Below are positions 27,981 to 35,556 of a stretch of DNA of 64,000 nt, one piece after another. Position numbers and translations under genes: made by a program. The notes under the pieces were generated by a model. That model had not been told where the DNA came from. It ran no database searches and saw nothing but the letters and a program-made list of their open reading frames with translations. This DNA comes from Variibacter sp. (GTDB lineage: Bacteria; Pseudomonadota; Alphaproteobacteria; Rhizobiales; Xanthobacteraceae). How positions within the stretch are numbered: position 1 is the stretch's first letter; every line of letters begins with the position of its first letter. The stretch spans positions 1-64,000 of the forward strand of contig JADGHE010000008.1 in NCBI GenBank assembly GCA_019689555.1, written 5' to 3'.

Positions 27981-28016
27981 CTGTTCAGCTTCCGATCAGC
28001 GGCCGGGTGCACAACC

Positions 28017-28847
28017 TTGACAACGCAAGACGCCGTTTCGGCCTCCGCCGTCGCCGCGGGTCCGACCATTCCCGTCGAGGATGGGCGCTGGCGCATCATC
28101 GGGCGCAATGCGTTTCCCTTCCTGGTCGTCGGCGCCCTCTGGGAGGTCGTCGCGCATCTCGGCATCTTCCATCCGCGCCTGTTTCCGCCGCTCGAGCAGG
28201 TGGCCGTGACCTTCGTCCGCCTCGCCGCGGACGGCGTGCTGCCGCACCATGCCGTGCTCACGTTTTTTCGCCTGCTCAGCGGGTTCGCGCTCGCCGCCGG
28301 CGCGGGCGTCGTCCTCGGGCTCGTCATGGGCCGCTGGCGGCGGGCGGAAGATTCGCTGCTGCCCTTGGTGAGCATCCTCGCGCCGATCCCCGGCCTCGCC
28401 TATGCGCCGCTGTTTCTGCTCTGGTTCGGTCTTGGCGACGTTCCGGCGGTGCTGCTGGTCGCCTTCGTGTCCATGTTTCCGGTCGTCTTCAATACCTGGA
28501 CGGGCGTGAAGGCGGTGAAGGAGATCTGGCTGCGCGCGGCGCAGGCCATGGGCGCGGACGACCGCCGCATCTTCCGCCATGTCATCCTGCCCGGAGCTCT
28601 GCCCTACATCCTCACGGGGCTGCGGCTCGGGCTCGCGCAGGCGTGGCGCATCCTCGTCGGCGTGGAGATGCTCGCGGCGGTGCCGTGGGGCCTCGGCTGG
28701 CTCATCTTCGGCGCGCGCGAGTTTCTCAACACGGACGTCATGCTCGCCGGCGTTGCGGTGATCGGCGTCATGGGCCTCGCGCTCGAGAAGCTCGTGTTCC
28801 AGCGCATCGAGGACTACACGGTCGTGCGATGGGGGATGATGAAATGA
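28017..28847 (+). CDS. ABC transporter permease (SsuC/TauC type), first
   Basis: 276 residues from TTG 28017; the start is uncertain because no strong ribosome site precedes it. Six membrane helices and the BPD_transp_1 EAA loop are seen (WLRAAQAMGADDRRIFRHVILPGALPY, cited as the RAAQAMGAD and ILPGALPY segments). Other marks are ILAPIPGLAYAPLFLLWFGLG and a C-terminal LEKLVFQRIEDYTVVRWGM. These are typical of aliphatic sulfonate, taurine, nitrate or HMP-precursor importers. Its stop overlaps the second permease as ATGA. Confidence 0.88.
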   Translation: MTTQDAVSASAVAAGPTIPVEDGRWRIIGRNAFPFLVVGALWEVVAHLGIFHPRLFPPLEQVAVTFVRLAADGVLPHHAVLTFFRLLSGFALAAGAGVVLGLVMGRWRRAEDSLLPLVSILAPIPGLAYAPLFLLWFGLGDVPAVLLVAFVSMFPVVFNTWTGVKAVKEIWLRAAQAMGADDRRIFRHVILPGALPYILTGLRLGLAQAWRILVGVEMLAAVPWGLGWLIFGAREFLNTDVMLAGVAVIGVMGLALEKLVFQRIEDYTVVRWGMMK

Positions 28848-29635
28848 GCATGGCGCCGGAGCGCTTGCGCTCGATGCGGCGGGCGACGATCGCCCTGCTC
28901 GTTCTGGCCGTGCTGTACGAGGCCGTCGCCCGCAGCGGCTTCTTTCCCGCCGTGCTGCTGCCGACCTTGCCCACGGTGGCGCGCGCGCTCGCGCGGACGC
29001 TCGCGGACGGGACCATGCTCCATCACGCCGCCTCCACGCTGTATCGCGTGCTGGTGGGCTTCGCCATGGCGATCGCCGTCGGAATACCGCTCGGCATCGT
29101 CATGGCGCGGGTTCGCCGCGTGGAGAACTTCGTGATGCCGCTCGCGAGCGCGCTGATGCCGATTCCCTCGCTCGCCTGGGTGCCGGTCTTCATCCTCTGG
29201 TTCGGGCTCGGCAACACCGTCTCGATTCTCGTCGTCTTCTACGCTGCGACCTTTCCGATGATGTTCAACACCTGGTCGGGCGTGCGTTCGGTCAACCCGC
29301 TGTGGCTGCGCGCGGCCGCCGCCATGGGGGCGGACGAGCGCGCCCTGTTCTGGAAGGTCATCATCCCCGGCGCCTCGCCCTTCATCATCACCGGCGTGCG
29401 CCAGGCGTTTTTGCGCGCGTGGATCGCGGTGGTCGGCGCCGAGGCGCTGGCGGCGTCGGACTTCGGGCTCGGCTGGGTGATCTTCGACGCCAAGGAATTC
29501 CTCAATGCCGACGTGATGCTCGCCTCGCTCGTCGTCATCGGCGCCATCGGCTTCGTGTTCGAGCGCCTGGTCTTCGGCTCGCTGGAGCGCGGAACGGTGC
29601 TGCGCTGGGGCATGGTGCAGGCGGCCAGAAGCTGA
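28844..29635 (+). CDS. ABC transporter permease (SsuC/TauC type), second
   Basis: 263 residues from ATG 28844, overlapping the first permease by four bases. It has the same family marks: SALMPIPSLAWVPVFILWFG, RAAAAMGADERALFWKVIIP and the closing FERLVFGSLERGTVLRWGM. Two distinct permease genes imply a heterodimeric channel, which is less common than the single SsuC of E. coli and is seen in NMT1-family importers of Hyphomicrobiales. Confidence 0.88.
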   Translation: MSMAPERLRSMRRATIALLVLAVLYEAVARSGFFPAVLLPTLPTVARALARTLADGTMLHHAASTLYRVLVGFAMAIAVGIPLGIVMARVRRVENFVMPLASALMPIPSLAWVPVFILWFGLGNTVSILVVFYAATFPMMFNTWSGVRSVNPLWLRAAAAMGADERALFWKVIIPGASPFIITGVRQAFLRAWIAVVGAEALAASDFGLGWVIFDAKEFLNADVMLASLVVIGAIGFVFERLVFGSLERGTVLRWGMVQAARS

Positions 29636-29675
29636 TGGCGCGGGCGGCGAAAAGGTGAACGGGAGACGGATCACG

Positions 29676-30437
29676 ATGCCCCTCATCGAAGTGCGTGACG
29701 TCTCGCTCGTATACGATACGCCGAGCGGCCGCGTGGTCGCCGTGCAGAACGCGAGCTTCGAGATGGAGCAGTCGGAATTCCTCTGTCTCCTGGGCCCGAG
29801 CGGATGCGGCAAGTCGACGCTGCTCAACATCATCGCCGGTTTCCTGCGGCCGACGAGCGGCGAAATCCGCATCGGCGGCAAGGCGGTCACCGGCGCCGGC
29901 ATGGACCGCGGCGTCGTGTTTCAGGACTTCGCCCAGCTCTTCCCCTGGCGCACCGCACTCGGCAACGTGATGTTCGGACTGGAGATGAAGGGCGTGCCGA
30001 GAGAGGAGCGCGAGCAGATCGCGCTCCAGCAGCTCGAGCTCGTCAAGCTCGGCAAGTTCGCCCGCTCCTACCCCCACCATCTTTCGGGCGGCATGCAGCA
30101 GCGCGTCGCCATCGCCCGCGCGCTCGCCTACAATCCCGCGGTGCTGTTGATGGACGAGCCGTTCGCGGCGCTCGATGCGCTCACGCGCGACGACATGCAG
30201 CGCCTGCTGGCGGACGTCTGGCGCAAGACCGCCAAGACCATCATCTACGTCACCCACAACGTCGCCGAGGCGGTTTATCTCGCGGATCGCGTGATCGTCA
30301 TGACGCCGCACCCGGGAACGGTGAAGACCGAAATTCCCATTTCCCTGCCGCGCCCCCGCGACCCGCTCAGCGTGGAGTTTCTCGAGTACCAGAAGCTCCT
30401 GCTCGGCCAGCTCGGCCAGCAGGCCGCGGCCGCGTGA
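29676..30437 (+). CDS. ABC transporter ATP-binding protein (SsuB/TauB/NrtD type)
   Basis: 253 residues from ATG 29676, with GGGAG about ten bases upstream; a GTG at 29655 is an alternative. Walker A is GPSGCGKST, Q-loop FQDFAQLFPWRTALGNV, signature LSGGMQQRVAIARAL, Walker B VLLMDEPFAALDALTR and switch His YVTHNVAEAVYLADR. The sequence is standard for the nitrate/sulfonate/taurine subfamily and energises the two permeases upstream. Confidence 0.93.
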   Translation: MPLIEVRDVSLVYDTPSGRVVAVQNASFEMEQSEFLCLLGPSGCGKSTLLNIIAGFLRPTSGEIRIGGKAVTGAGMDRGVVFQDFAQLFPWRTALGNVMFGLEMKGVPREEREQIALQQLELVKLGKFARSYPHHLSGGMQQRVAIARALAYNPAVLLMDEPFAALDALTRDDMQRLLADVWRKTAKTIIYVTHNVAEAVYLADRVIVMTPHPGTVKTEIPISLPRPRDPLSVEFLEYQKLLLGQLGQQAAAA

Positions 30438-30485
30438 CGACGCGAACAACAAGAGGCAGGCGGAAGACAACACGGAGGAAATGCG

Positions 30486-31481
30486 ATGACGACCTCTGAT
30501 GCGGGCTTGACGCGCCGGCAATACCTCGCGGCGACCGGCGCCTTCCTGACGATGGCCTTGAGCCGCACCGCCGGGGCGGCGGCGCTCGAGCCGATCCGCC
30601 AGGGCTACCAGACCAATATGTGGGGCATGCCCACCTATTACCTGCTGAAATCCGGCGCACTGGAGAAGCGCGGCGTCAAGTTCGAGGAATTCGCCGTGCC
30701 CTCGGGCAACCTGACGATGCAGCAGATGGTCGCGCGCCAGGTGGATCTCGGCACCTATGCGGGCCCCTCCTTCATTCTCGGCAACGCGCGCGGGGGCATC
30801 ATCGCGATCGCCGTCATCGAGAAGGTCGGCAAGACCATCCGCGTCATGGGGCGCAAGGACCTCGGGCTGACGAAGATCGAGGACCTGCGCGGCAAGAAGG
30901 TCGCCAACCAGACCGGCTCCTCGACGGGCAACATCTTCGTCGATCAACTCGCGCCCAAGCACGGGCTGAAAAAGGGCGACTACCAGGAAGTGCGCATGAA
31001 CGTGAACGACATGGTCTCGGCGATGGCCGCCAAGACCGTAGACGCCATGGTCTGCGTCGAGCCCTACAACGCGATCGCTGAGGCCGACGGGATTGCCACC
31101 ACCATCGTGGACTTCTCGACGGTCGACGAGCTGCCGGTGTTCATGGCGGCGACGCCCGAGTTCGTCGAGAAGCATCCCGAGACCCTCGTGACCTATCTGC
31201 GGGTCTGGCTCGACGTCGCCGAGGACTTCAAGGAACGGCCCGACAAGGTCGCCGACGTGGTCTACACCTTCTACACGTCCAAGGGCTACAAGATGTCGCG
31301 CGACACCTTCATGAAGGCGATCGCGACCGTGGAAGTGAATCCCGGCTTCCCGAACGACCTGGAGCCCTACATGCAGCGGCACGCGGAGATTCTCATCCAG
31401 GAGAAGAAGATCACCGCCATTCCCGACTGGAACAAGGTGATGCGCCGCGACCTCATCGAGAAGGCGCGCGCCATGGGCTAG
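30486..31481 (+). CDS. ABC transporter substrate-binding protein (NMT1/SsuA-like), Tat-type signal
   Basis: 331 residues, GGAGG upstream of ATG 30486. The N-terminus LTRRQYLAATGAFLTMAL has a twin-Arg motif and a hydrophobic core ending near AGAAA, so it is probably exported folded to the periplasm by Tat. The mature part follows the NMT1/SsuA fold: YYLLKSGALEKRGVKFEEF, GKKVANQTGSSTGN, DAMVCVEPYNAIAEADG. The ligand is not evident: sulfonates, nitriles, pyrimidines or aromatic acids are all possible. It is the last gene of the importer operon. Confidence 0.9.
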   Translation: MTTSDAGLTRRQYLAATGAFLTMALSRTAGAAALEPIRQGYQTNMWGMPTYYLLKSGALEKRGVKFEEFAVPSGNLTMQQMVARQVDLGTYAGPSFILGNARGGIIAIAVIEKVGKTIRVMGRKDLGLTKIEDLRGKKVANQTGSSTGNIFVDQLAPKHGLKKGDYQEVRMNVNDMVSAMAAKTVDAMVCVEPYNAIAEADGIATTIVDFSTVDELPVFMAATPEFVEKHPETLVTYLRVWLDVAEDFKERPDKVADVVYTFYTSKGYKMSRDTFMKAIATVEVNPGFPNDLEPYMQRHAEILIQEKKITAIPDWNKVMRRDLIEKARAMG

Positions 31482-31832
31482 CGCGAACGCGCGACACCCT
31501 GCCCGAATGCGGCGCAGCCCGCGCGCAGCGAAACGATGCGACGCCGATCCGAGTCCCGGTTTCCGGGCGTGGGCTGGATCGCGGCGCGGTTGCGCGCGCG
31601 AAGCCGGTGACGTCGCGCGCAAAAAACCGATGTTGCGCTGCATCCGCGATGCGGACAGCCGGAGGCCGGTGCAGCGCGCCGACCTTTTCATCTGCTTCCG
31701 GTGGGCTATTCTGCGACTCCGCCACCCGCGCGAGCCCGCGCGATCCGCGCCGGCGCTTGCCGTAGTTTTCCACGGCAGCGACACAGACGCTGGCCGACCC
31801 GCGATACCTCTCAATCGTAGCTGGAGACCTTC
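31482..31832 (+). other. 351-base intergenic region with a stem-loop at 31590-31622
   Basis: TTGCGCGCG (31590-31598) pairs perfectly with CGCGCGCAA (31614-31622), and a run of A follows. It may end transcription arriving from the importer operon. No ORF with coding character and no clear promoter for the next gene. Confidence 0.4.
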
Positions 31833-33089
31833 ATGTCGGACAGAGACAAGAACCCGCTCGCGAGCGGCCCCCAGGAGTCGATCGCGTGGAACTTCAAGCT
31901 CATCGCGCACCACGAGCTGAACGGCTTCGGCGGCATGGGCGAGGGCATGGCGATTCAGGTCGCGAAGGACGGCCGCCGCATCCTCTGGCTCGCACACGAA
32001 AGCGCGCCCAAGAACTTCACCGCGGTGGACGTGTCGGACCCGCGCAAGCCGAAGGTGGTCTGCCAGACCGATCTGCCGCACAGCGACGTGCGTTCGAACT
32101 CGCTCGAACTCACGGGCGACATTCTCGCCGTCGCCTACCAGACCAAGCAGCCGGGCATGAAGCCGGCGGGCATGGACCTGTTCGACATCTCCACGCCGGA
32201 GAACCCGAAGCTCATCTCCCATTTCGACTGCTCGGGGCCGATGTCGCGCGGCGTGCACCAGCTCTGGTTCTGCGACGGCGAATACGTGCATATGGCCGCC
32301 GGCGCCCCCGACTTCCTGCCGAACAACCAGCTCGACGACCAGTGCTACCGCATCATCGACGTGCGCAACCCGTCGAAGCCGCACGAGGTGGGGCGCTGGT
32401 GGCTGCCGGGCACGCGCCAGGGCGACAATGTCGCGCCGCCGGTGCGCCACAAGCCGCCGCTGCCGGACATGGGCTTCCGCGCCCACAACACCAACGTCTA
32501 TCCGCAGCGGCCGGACCGCGCCTATCTCGGCTATCTCGACGGCGGGATGATCATCCTCGACATCTCCAACAAGAGCGCGCCGCAGCTCGTGAGCCGCTTC
32601 GACCACTCGCCTCCTTACGCCGGCTTCACGCACACGCTGGTGCCGCTGTTCGAGCGCAATCTCTTGGTGATGACCGACGAGTCGGTCGTCGACCGCGCGC
32701 AAGACTGGCCGAAGCTCGTGTGGATTCTCGACGGGCGCGACGAAACCAACCCGATTCCCATCGCGACGTGCCCGCTCCCGCCGGTGGACTCCTGGGCGAA
32801 CCGCGGCGGCCGCTTCGGCGCCCACAATCTCTTCGAGAATACGCCGGGGCCGCATTCCTGGTATTCCGAGGACGTCATCATCGGCACCTTCTTCAACGGC
32901 GGGCTCAGGGCCTACGACATCTCCAACCCCTACCAGCCGAAGGAGATCGCGACCTTCGTGCCGCCCGCGCCGCCGCTGTCGAAGGCCGGCGCGATCCAGC
33001 TCAACGACGTGTTCGTCGACGAGCGGCAGATCGTCTATACGGTCGACCGTCTGGTCGGCGGCCTCTATATCCTGGAGATGGATTTCTGA
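31833..33089 (+). CDS. LVIVD-repeat protein (predicted beta-propeller)
   Basis: 418 residues with CTGGAGACC before the ATG. Repeats of the form NFTAVDVSDPRKPKVV, GMDLFDISTPENPKLIS, YRIIDVRNPSKPHEVG, MIILDISNKSAPQLVS and LRAYDISNPYQPKEIA are spaced 60-80 residues apart, the LVIVD pattern that builds a propeller. I see no signal peptide, unlike many LVIVD proteins, so it may be cytosolic. It has many His, Asp and Trp residues, which could support a metal or ligand site at the propeller centre. Function unknown; its neighbours are a metal-chaperone-like GTPase and hydrolases. Confidence 0.85.
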   Translation: MSDRDKNPLASGPQESIAWNFKLIAHHELNGFGGMGEGMAIQVAKDGRRILWLAHESAPKNFTAVDVSDPRKPKVVCQTDLPHSDVRSNSLELTGDILAVAYQTKQPGMKPAGMDLFDISTPENPKLISHFDCSGPMSRGVHQLWFCDGEYVHMAAGAPDFLPNNQLDDQCYRIIDVRNPSKPHEVGRWWLPGTRQGDNVAPPVRHKPPLPDMGFRAHNTNVYPQRPDRAYLGYLDGGMIILDISNKSAPQLVSRFDHSPPYAGFTHTLVPLFERNLLVMTDESVVDRAQDWPKLVWILDGRDETNPIPIATCPLPPVDSWANRGGRFGAHNLFENTPGPHSWYSEDVIIGTFFNGGLRAYDISNPYQPKEIATFVPPAPPLSKAGAIQLNDVFVDERQIVYTVDRLVGGLYILEMDF

Positions 33090-33132
33090 GCGCGCCAAGG
33101 CCGCCACATCGCGCAAGCGCGACGTGCGACGC

Positions 33133-33159
33133 GACGAGGGGCATTTAAGCCCCCTCGTC
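33133..33159 (+). terminator. Stem-loop after the LVIVD gene
   Basis: GACGAGGGGC (33133-33142) pairs with GCCCCCTCGTC (33149-33159) with one bulged base and an ATTTAA loop. It lies 44 bases past the stop. A T tract is lacking. Confidence 0.45.
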
Positions 33160-33211
33160 TCCTCCGTCTTCAGAGGGGGGATCAGGGGGCAAACTTCGGC
33201 GCGAGGCGACT

Positions 33212-33270
33212 GCCTTCCCTGAGGGAAGGCTTGAGGCAAGCGCCCCTTGCGGGCGCGCCGTTTCGTTTGG
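33212..33270. repeat. Tandem stem-loops before the CobW-family gene
   Basis: GCCTTCCC/GGGAAGGC is a perfect eight-base stem with a TGA loop (33212-33230). Next comes a GCGCCC/GGGCGC stem (from about 33240), followed by TTTCGTTT. The two hairpins abut the start of the next gene and could be a terminator or an mRNA-end element of a dispersed repeat. Confidence 0.4.
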
Positions 33271-33276
33271 ACGCAC

Positions 33277-34317
33277 ATGCTCGAACTCTTCCCCGCCCGG
33301 ACGATTGGGCCGTTCGGCCGGCGCCAGCGCCACGCCCGCGGCGGCAAGATTCCCGTCACCGTCGTCACGGGGTTTCTCGGCGCCGGGAAGACCACTCTGG
33401 TGCGGCGCTTTCTCGCGACGGAGGAGGGCCGCGGCACCGCGGTCGTGGTCAACGAATTCGGCGCGGAAGGCATCGACGACGCGCTGATCCGCACCAGCAC
33501 CGACGAGACCGTTCTGCTCGGAAACGGCTGCCTGTGCTGCACCGCGCGGACGGATCTGCAGGTTGCGCTGCGCGCCCTGGTGGCCGACCGCGCGCGCGGC
33601 GCCGTCCCGCATTTCCGCCGGGTCGTCATCGAGACGTCGGGCCTCGCCGATCCCGGCCCGGTGTTGCAGACCTTCGCGACCGACCGGGCGCTCGGCGGGG
33701 AGTTCCATCTGGAGCTCGCGGTCGCGCTCGTCGACGCGGAAACCGCGCTGGCGACGCTCGCCTGGTCGGCGGAGGCGCGCAAGCAGGTCATCCTCGCGGA
33801 CCGGCTGATCGTGACCAAGGTCGACGTCGCCGGCACGGCGCTCGCGGAGCGCGTCGAGGAGCGCCTGCGCGCGCTCAACCCGCATGCGCCGATCGAGCGC
33901 GCGATCTTCGGCCGGATCGACCCGCAGAGCCTCGTCGCGGCTCCGGCCCCGCCGATGGCCGGCGGCGCGGGGGCGCGCGGATTCGTCGCCGAAGCCGCGC
34001 ACAGCGACGGCATTGCGAGCTTCGTTCTCGCGCAGGAGGCGCCGATGCCGTGGGCGCCGTTCGCGCGCGCGATGGACGTGCTCACCTCCCTGCGCGGGCC
34101 GGACCTTCTGCGCGTCAAGGGCTTCGTGGCGGTTGAAGGCTGCCAGGGGCCGGTGCTGGTGCAGTTCGTCCAGCATCTTGCGGACGCGCCGGTGGAGCTG
34201 CAGGCCTGGCCCGACGGCCGGCGGGGAACGCGCCTCGTCTTCATCACGCGCAATCTTCCGGAGCGGGTCGTGCGCGACCTCTTCGCCGCCGTGCAGGCGG
34301 TTGCGGCGCCGCCGTAA
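33277..34317 (+). CDS. CobW/G3E-family GTPase (putative metallochaperone)
   Basis: 346 residues from ATG 33277; the ribosome site is weak. The G3E pattern is complete: P-loop GFLGAGKTTL, VVVNEFGAEGIDDALI, the metal-binding GNGCLCCTAR (CxCC), IETSGLADPGPV and TKVD for guanine. The C-terminal CobW domain includes GPDLLRVKGFVAVEG. Such GTPases deliver Zn, Co, Fe or Mn to client enzymes. The gene lies between the LVIVD protein and two hydrolases, one from a metal-dependent family (FAH) and one M24 protein, so a client role there is possible but unproven. Confidence 0.9.
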   Translation: MLELFPARTIGPFGRRQRHARGGKIPVTVVTGFLGAGKTTLVRRFLATEEGRGTAVVVNEFGAEGIDDALIRTSTDETVLLGNGCLCCTARTDLQVALRALVADRARGAVPHFRRVVIETSGLADPGPVLQTFATDRALGGEFHLELAVALVDAETALATLAWSAEARKQVILADRLIVTKVDVAGTALAERVEERLRALNPHAPIERAIFGRIDPQSLVAAPAPPMAGGAGARGFVAEAAHSDGIASFVLAQEAPMPWAPFARAMDVLTSLRGPDLLRVKGFVAVEGCQGPVLVQFVQHLADAPVELQAWPDGRRGTRLVFITRNLPERVVRDLFAAVQAVAAPP

Positions 34318-34448
34318 CTGTGGTTCGTCACGGCCGCGCGCGGCGGGGCGAACCTCCCCTTTCGCCGCGCGGGCCTCTTGAATGCGGCACCCCGAGCCAC
34401 CGCGGGGCGCCCGGAACGGATGAGTGTGAAAAGCAGGAAAACAGCGTC

Positions 34449-35321
34449 ATGAAACTGGTCGGATTCATCGCCGAAGGCGGACCGCGGCTCGGCGTCGTCG
34501 AGGGCGAGCGCCTCATCGATCTCAACGCCGTCGACAATCGGCTGCCGGGCGATCTCGCCGCGGTGCTGGCCGCGAACGACGGCGATCTTGCGCCGCTCGC
34601 CGCGCTCGCGAGCCGCGCGCCCGCCTCCGCCTACCGCCCGCTCGAGGGCATCACCTATGCGCTTCCGGTGGCGCGGCCCGGCAAGATCATCTGCCTGGGG
34701 TTGAACTATCTCGAGCACGTCAAGGAAGGCCCCCAGCGCGACAACATCCCGAAATACCCCAGCATCTTTCTGCGTTGCCTGAGCTCGTTCACCGCGCACG
34801 AGCAGCCGCTGATGCGCCCTCGCGCCTCCGAACAGTTCGACTACGAGGCGGAGCTCGTCGCCGTCGTCGGCCGCCGCGCCAAACACCTCACGCCGGACAA
34901 CGCGCTCTCCTGCATCGTCGGCTATGCGTGCGCGAACGAAGGCTCGGTGCGCGAGTTCCAGCGCCACACCACGCAGTGGACCATGGGCAAGAACTTCGAC
35001 CGCACGGGCGCGATCGGCCCATGGCTCGTCACCGCCGACGAGCTGCCGCCGGGCGGCGCCGGGCTCAACATCCAGAGCCGCATCAACGGGCAGGTCATGC
35101 AATCCGACAACACCGCGAACATGATGTTCCCGCTCGTCGAGACGCTCGTCTATCTGACGAAAGGGATCACGCTCGAACCCGGCGACGTCATCCTCACCGG
35201 CACGCCGTCCGGCGTCGGCCATGCGCGCAGGCCGCCGGTGTGGATGAAGGCGGGCGACGTCGTGGAGATCGACATCGAGAAGGTCGGCGTGCTGCGCAAC
35301 CCGGTCGCGGACGAGCCGTAA
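34449..35321 (+). CDS. Fumarylacetoacetate hydrolase family protein
   Basis: 290 residues from ATG 34449 with an AGGA upstream. The family is Mg/Mn-dependent and cleaves C-C bonds or decarboxylates 2-oxo acids. Seen here are ICLGLNYLEHVKE, the metal ligands in QFDYEAELVAVVG, CANEGSVREFQ, TMGKNFDRTGAIGPW, the dipeptide loop VLTGTPSGVG and the ending VEIDIEKVGVLRNPV. This is the large bacterial subgroup including ureidoglycolate lyase and 2-keto-4-pentenoate-type hydratases. The true substrate is unknown. The next gene, M24, follows after 235 bases on the same strand. Confidence 0.92.
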   Translation: MKLVGFIAEGGPRLGVVEGERLIDLNAVDNRLPGDLAAVLAANDGDLAPLAALASRAPASAYRPLEGITYALPVARPGKIICLGLNYLEHVKEGPQRDNIPKYPSIFLRCLSSFTAHEQPLMRPRASEQFDYEAELVAVVGRRAKHLTPDNALSCIVGYACANEGSVREFQRHTTQWTMGKNFDRTGAIGPWLVTADELPPGGAGLNIQSRINGQVMQSDNTANMMFPLVETLVYLTKGITLEPGDVILTGTPSGVGHARRPPVWMKAGDVVEIDIEKVGVLRNPVADEP

Positions 35322-35440
35322 GGCCGGGCGCTTTCCGGCCGTCTCCCCGAGGCGGCCGCGGTGATTTTATGCCGCGTCCCCCCTCAGGGGTCGCGGCAAA
35401 AATTTATGCGCCGTCACCCCTGAGGCGGCCGCACGCCTGG
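35322..35440. repeat. Cluster of short GC-rich palindromic repeats
   Basis: GGCCGG/CCGGCC with a seven-base loop (35322-35340) comes first. Then three related units follow: GTCTCCCCGAGGCGGCCGC (35341), GCGTCCCCCCTCAGGGG (35374, inside a GCCGCG/CGCGGC stem at 35371-35397) and GTCACCCCTGAGGCGGCCGC (35414). The units vary on GTCACCCCTGAGG, which also resembles the half-site at 22757. Confidence 0.5.
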
Positions 35441-35556
35441 TGCGGCCTCCATGCGAGCCCCCGGCCACACCGGGCGCGGGGCCCCGAATTGGCTGCGCCG
35501 CGCCCGCAACACGCGCTATCATGCGGCAAAACCGAAACACCCAGGGAGGACGCTCG

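Larger units (their letters stand above)
27510..28016 (+). other. 507-base intergenic/leader region before the ABC operon
   Basis: It holds a long stem-loop just past msrA (27562-27601), a 17-codon ORF with a strong ribosome site (27861-27914) and a run of hairpins at 27919-27980 directly before the ABC permease. The left 250 bases are otherwise featureless. Confidence 0.6.

Noticed and set aside
29535-35222. Very long open frame of 1895 codons on the minus strand, opposite the accessory region
   Set aside because: It lies antisense to seven genes with clear motifs, is rich in His, Arg, Val, Asp and Gly as expected for a mirror frame of high-GC codons, and shows no domain. It is a GC-bias shadow.
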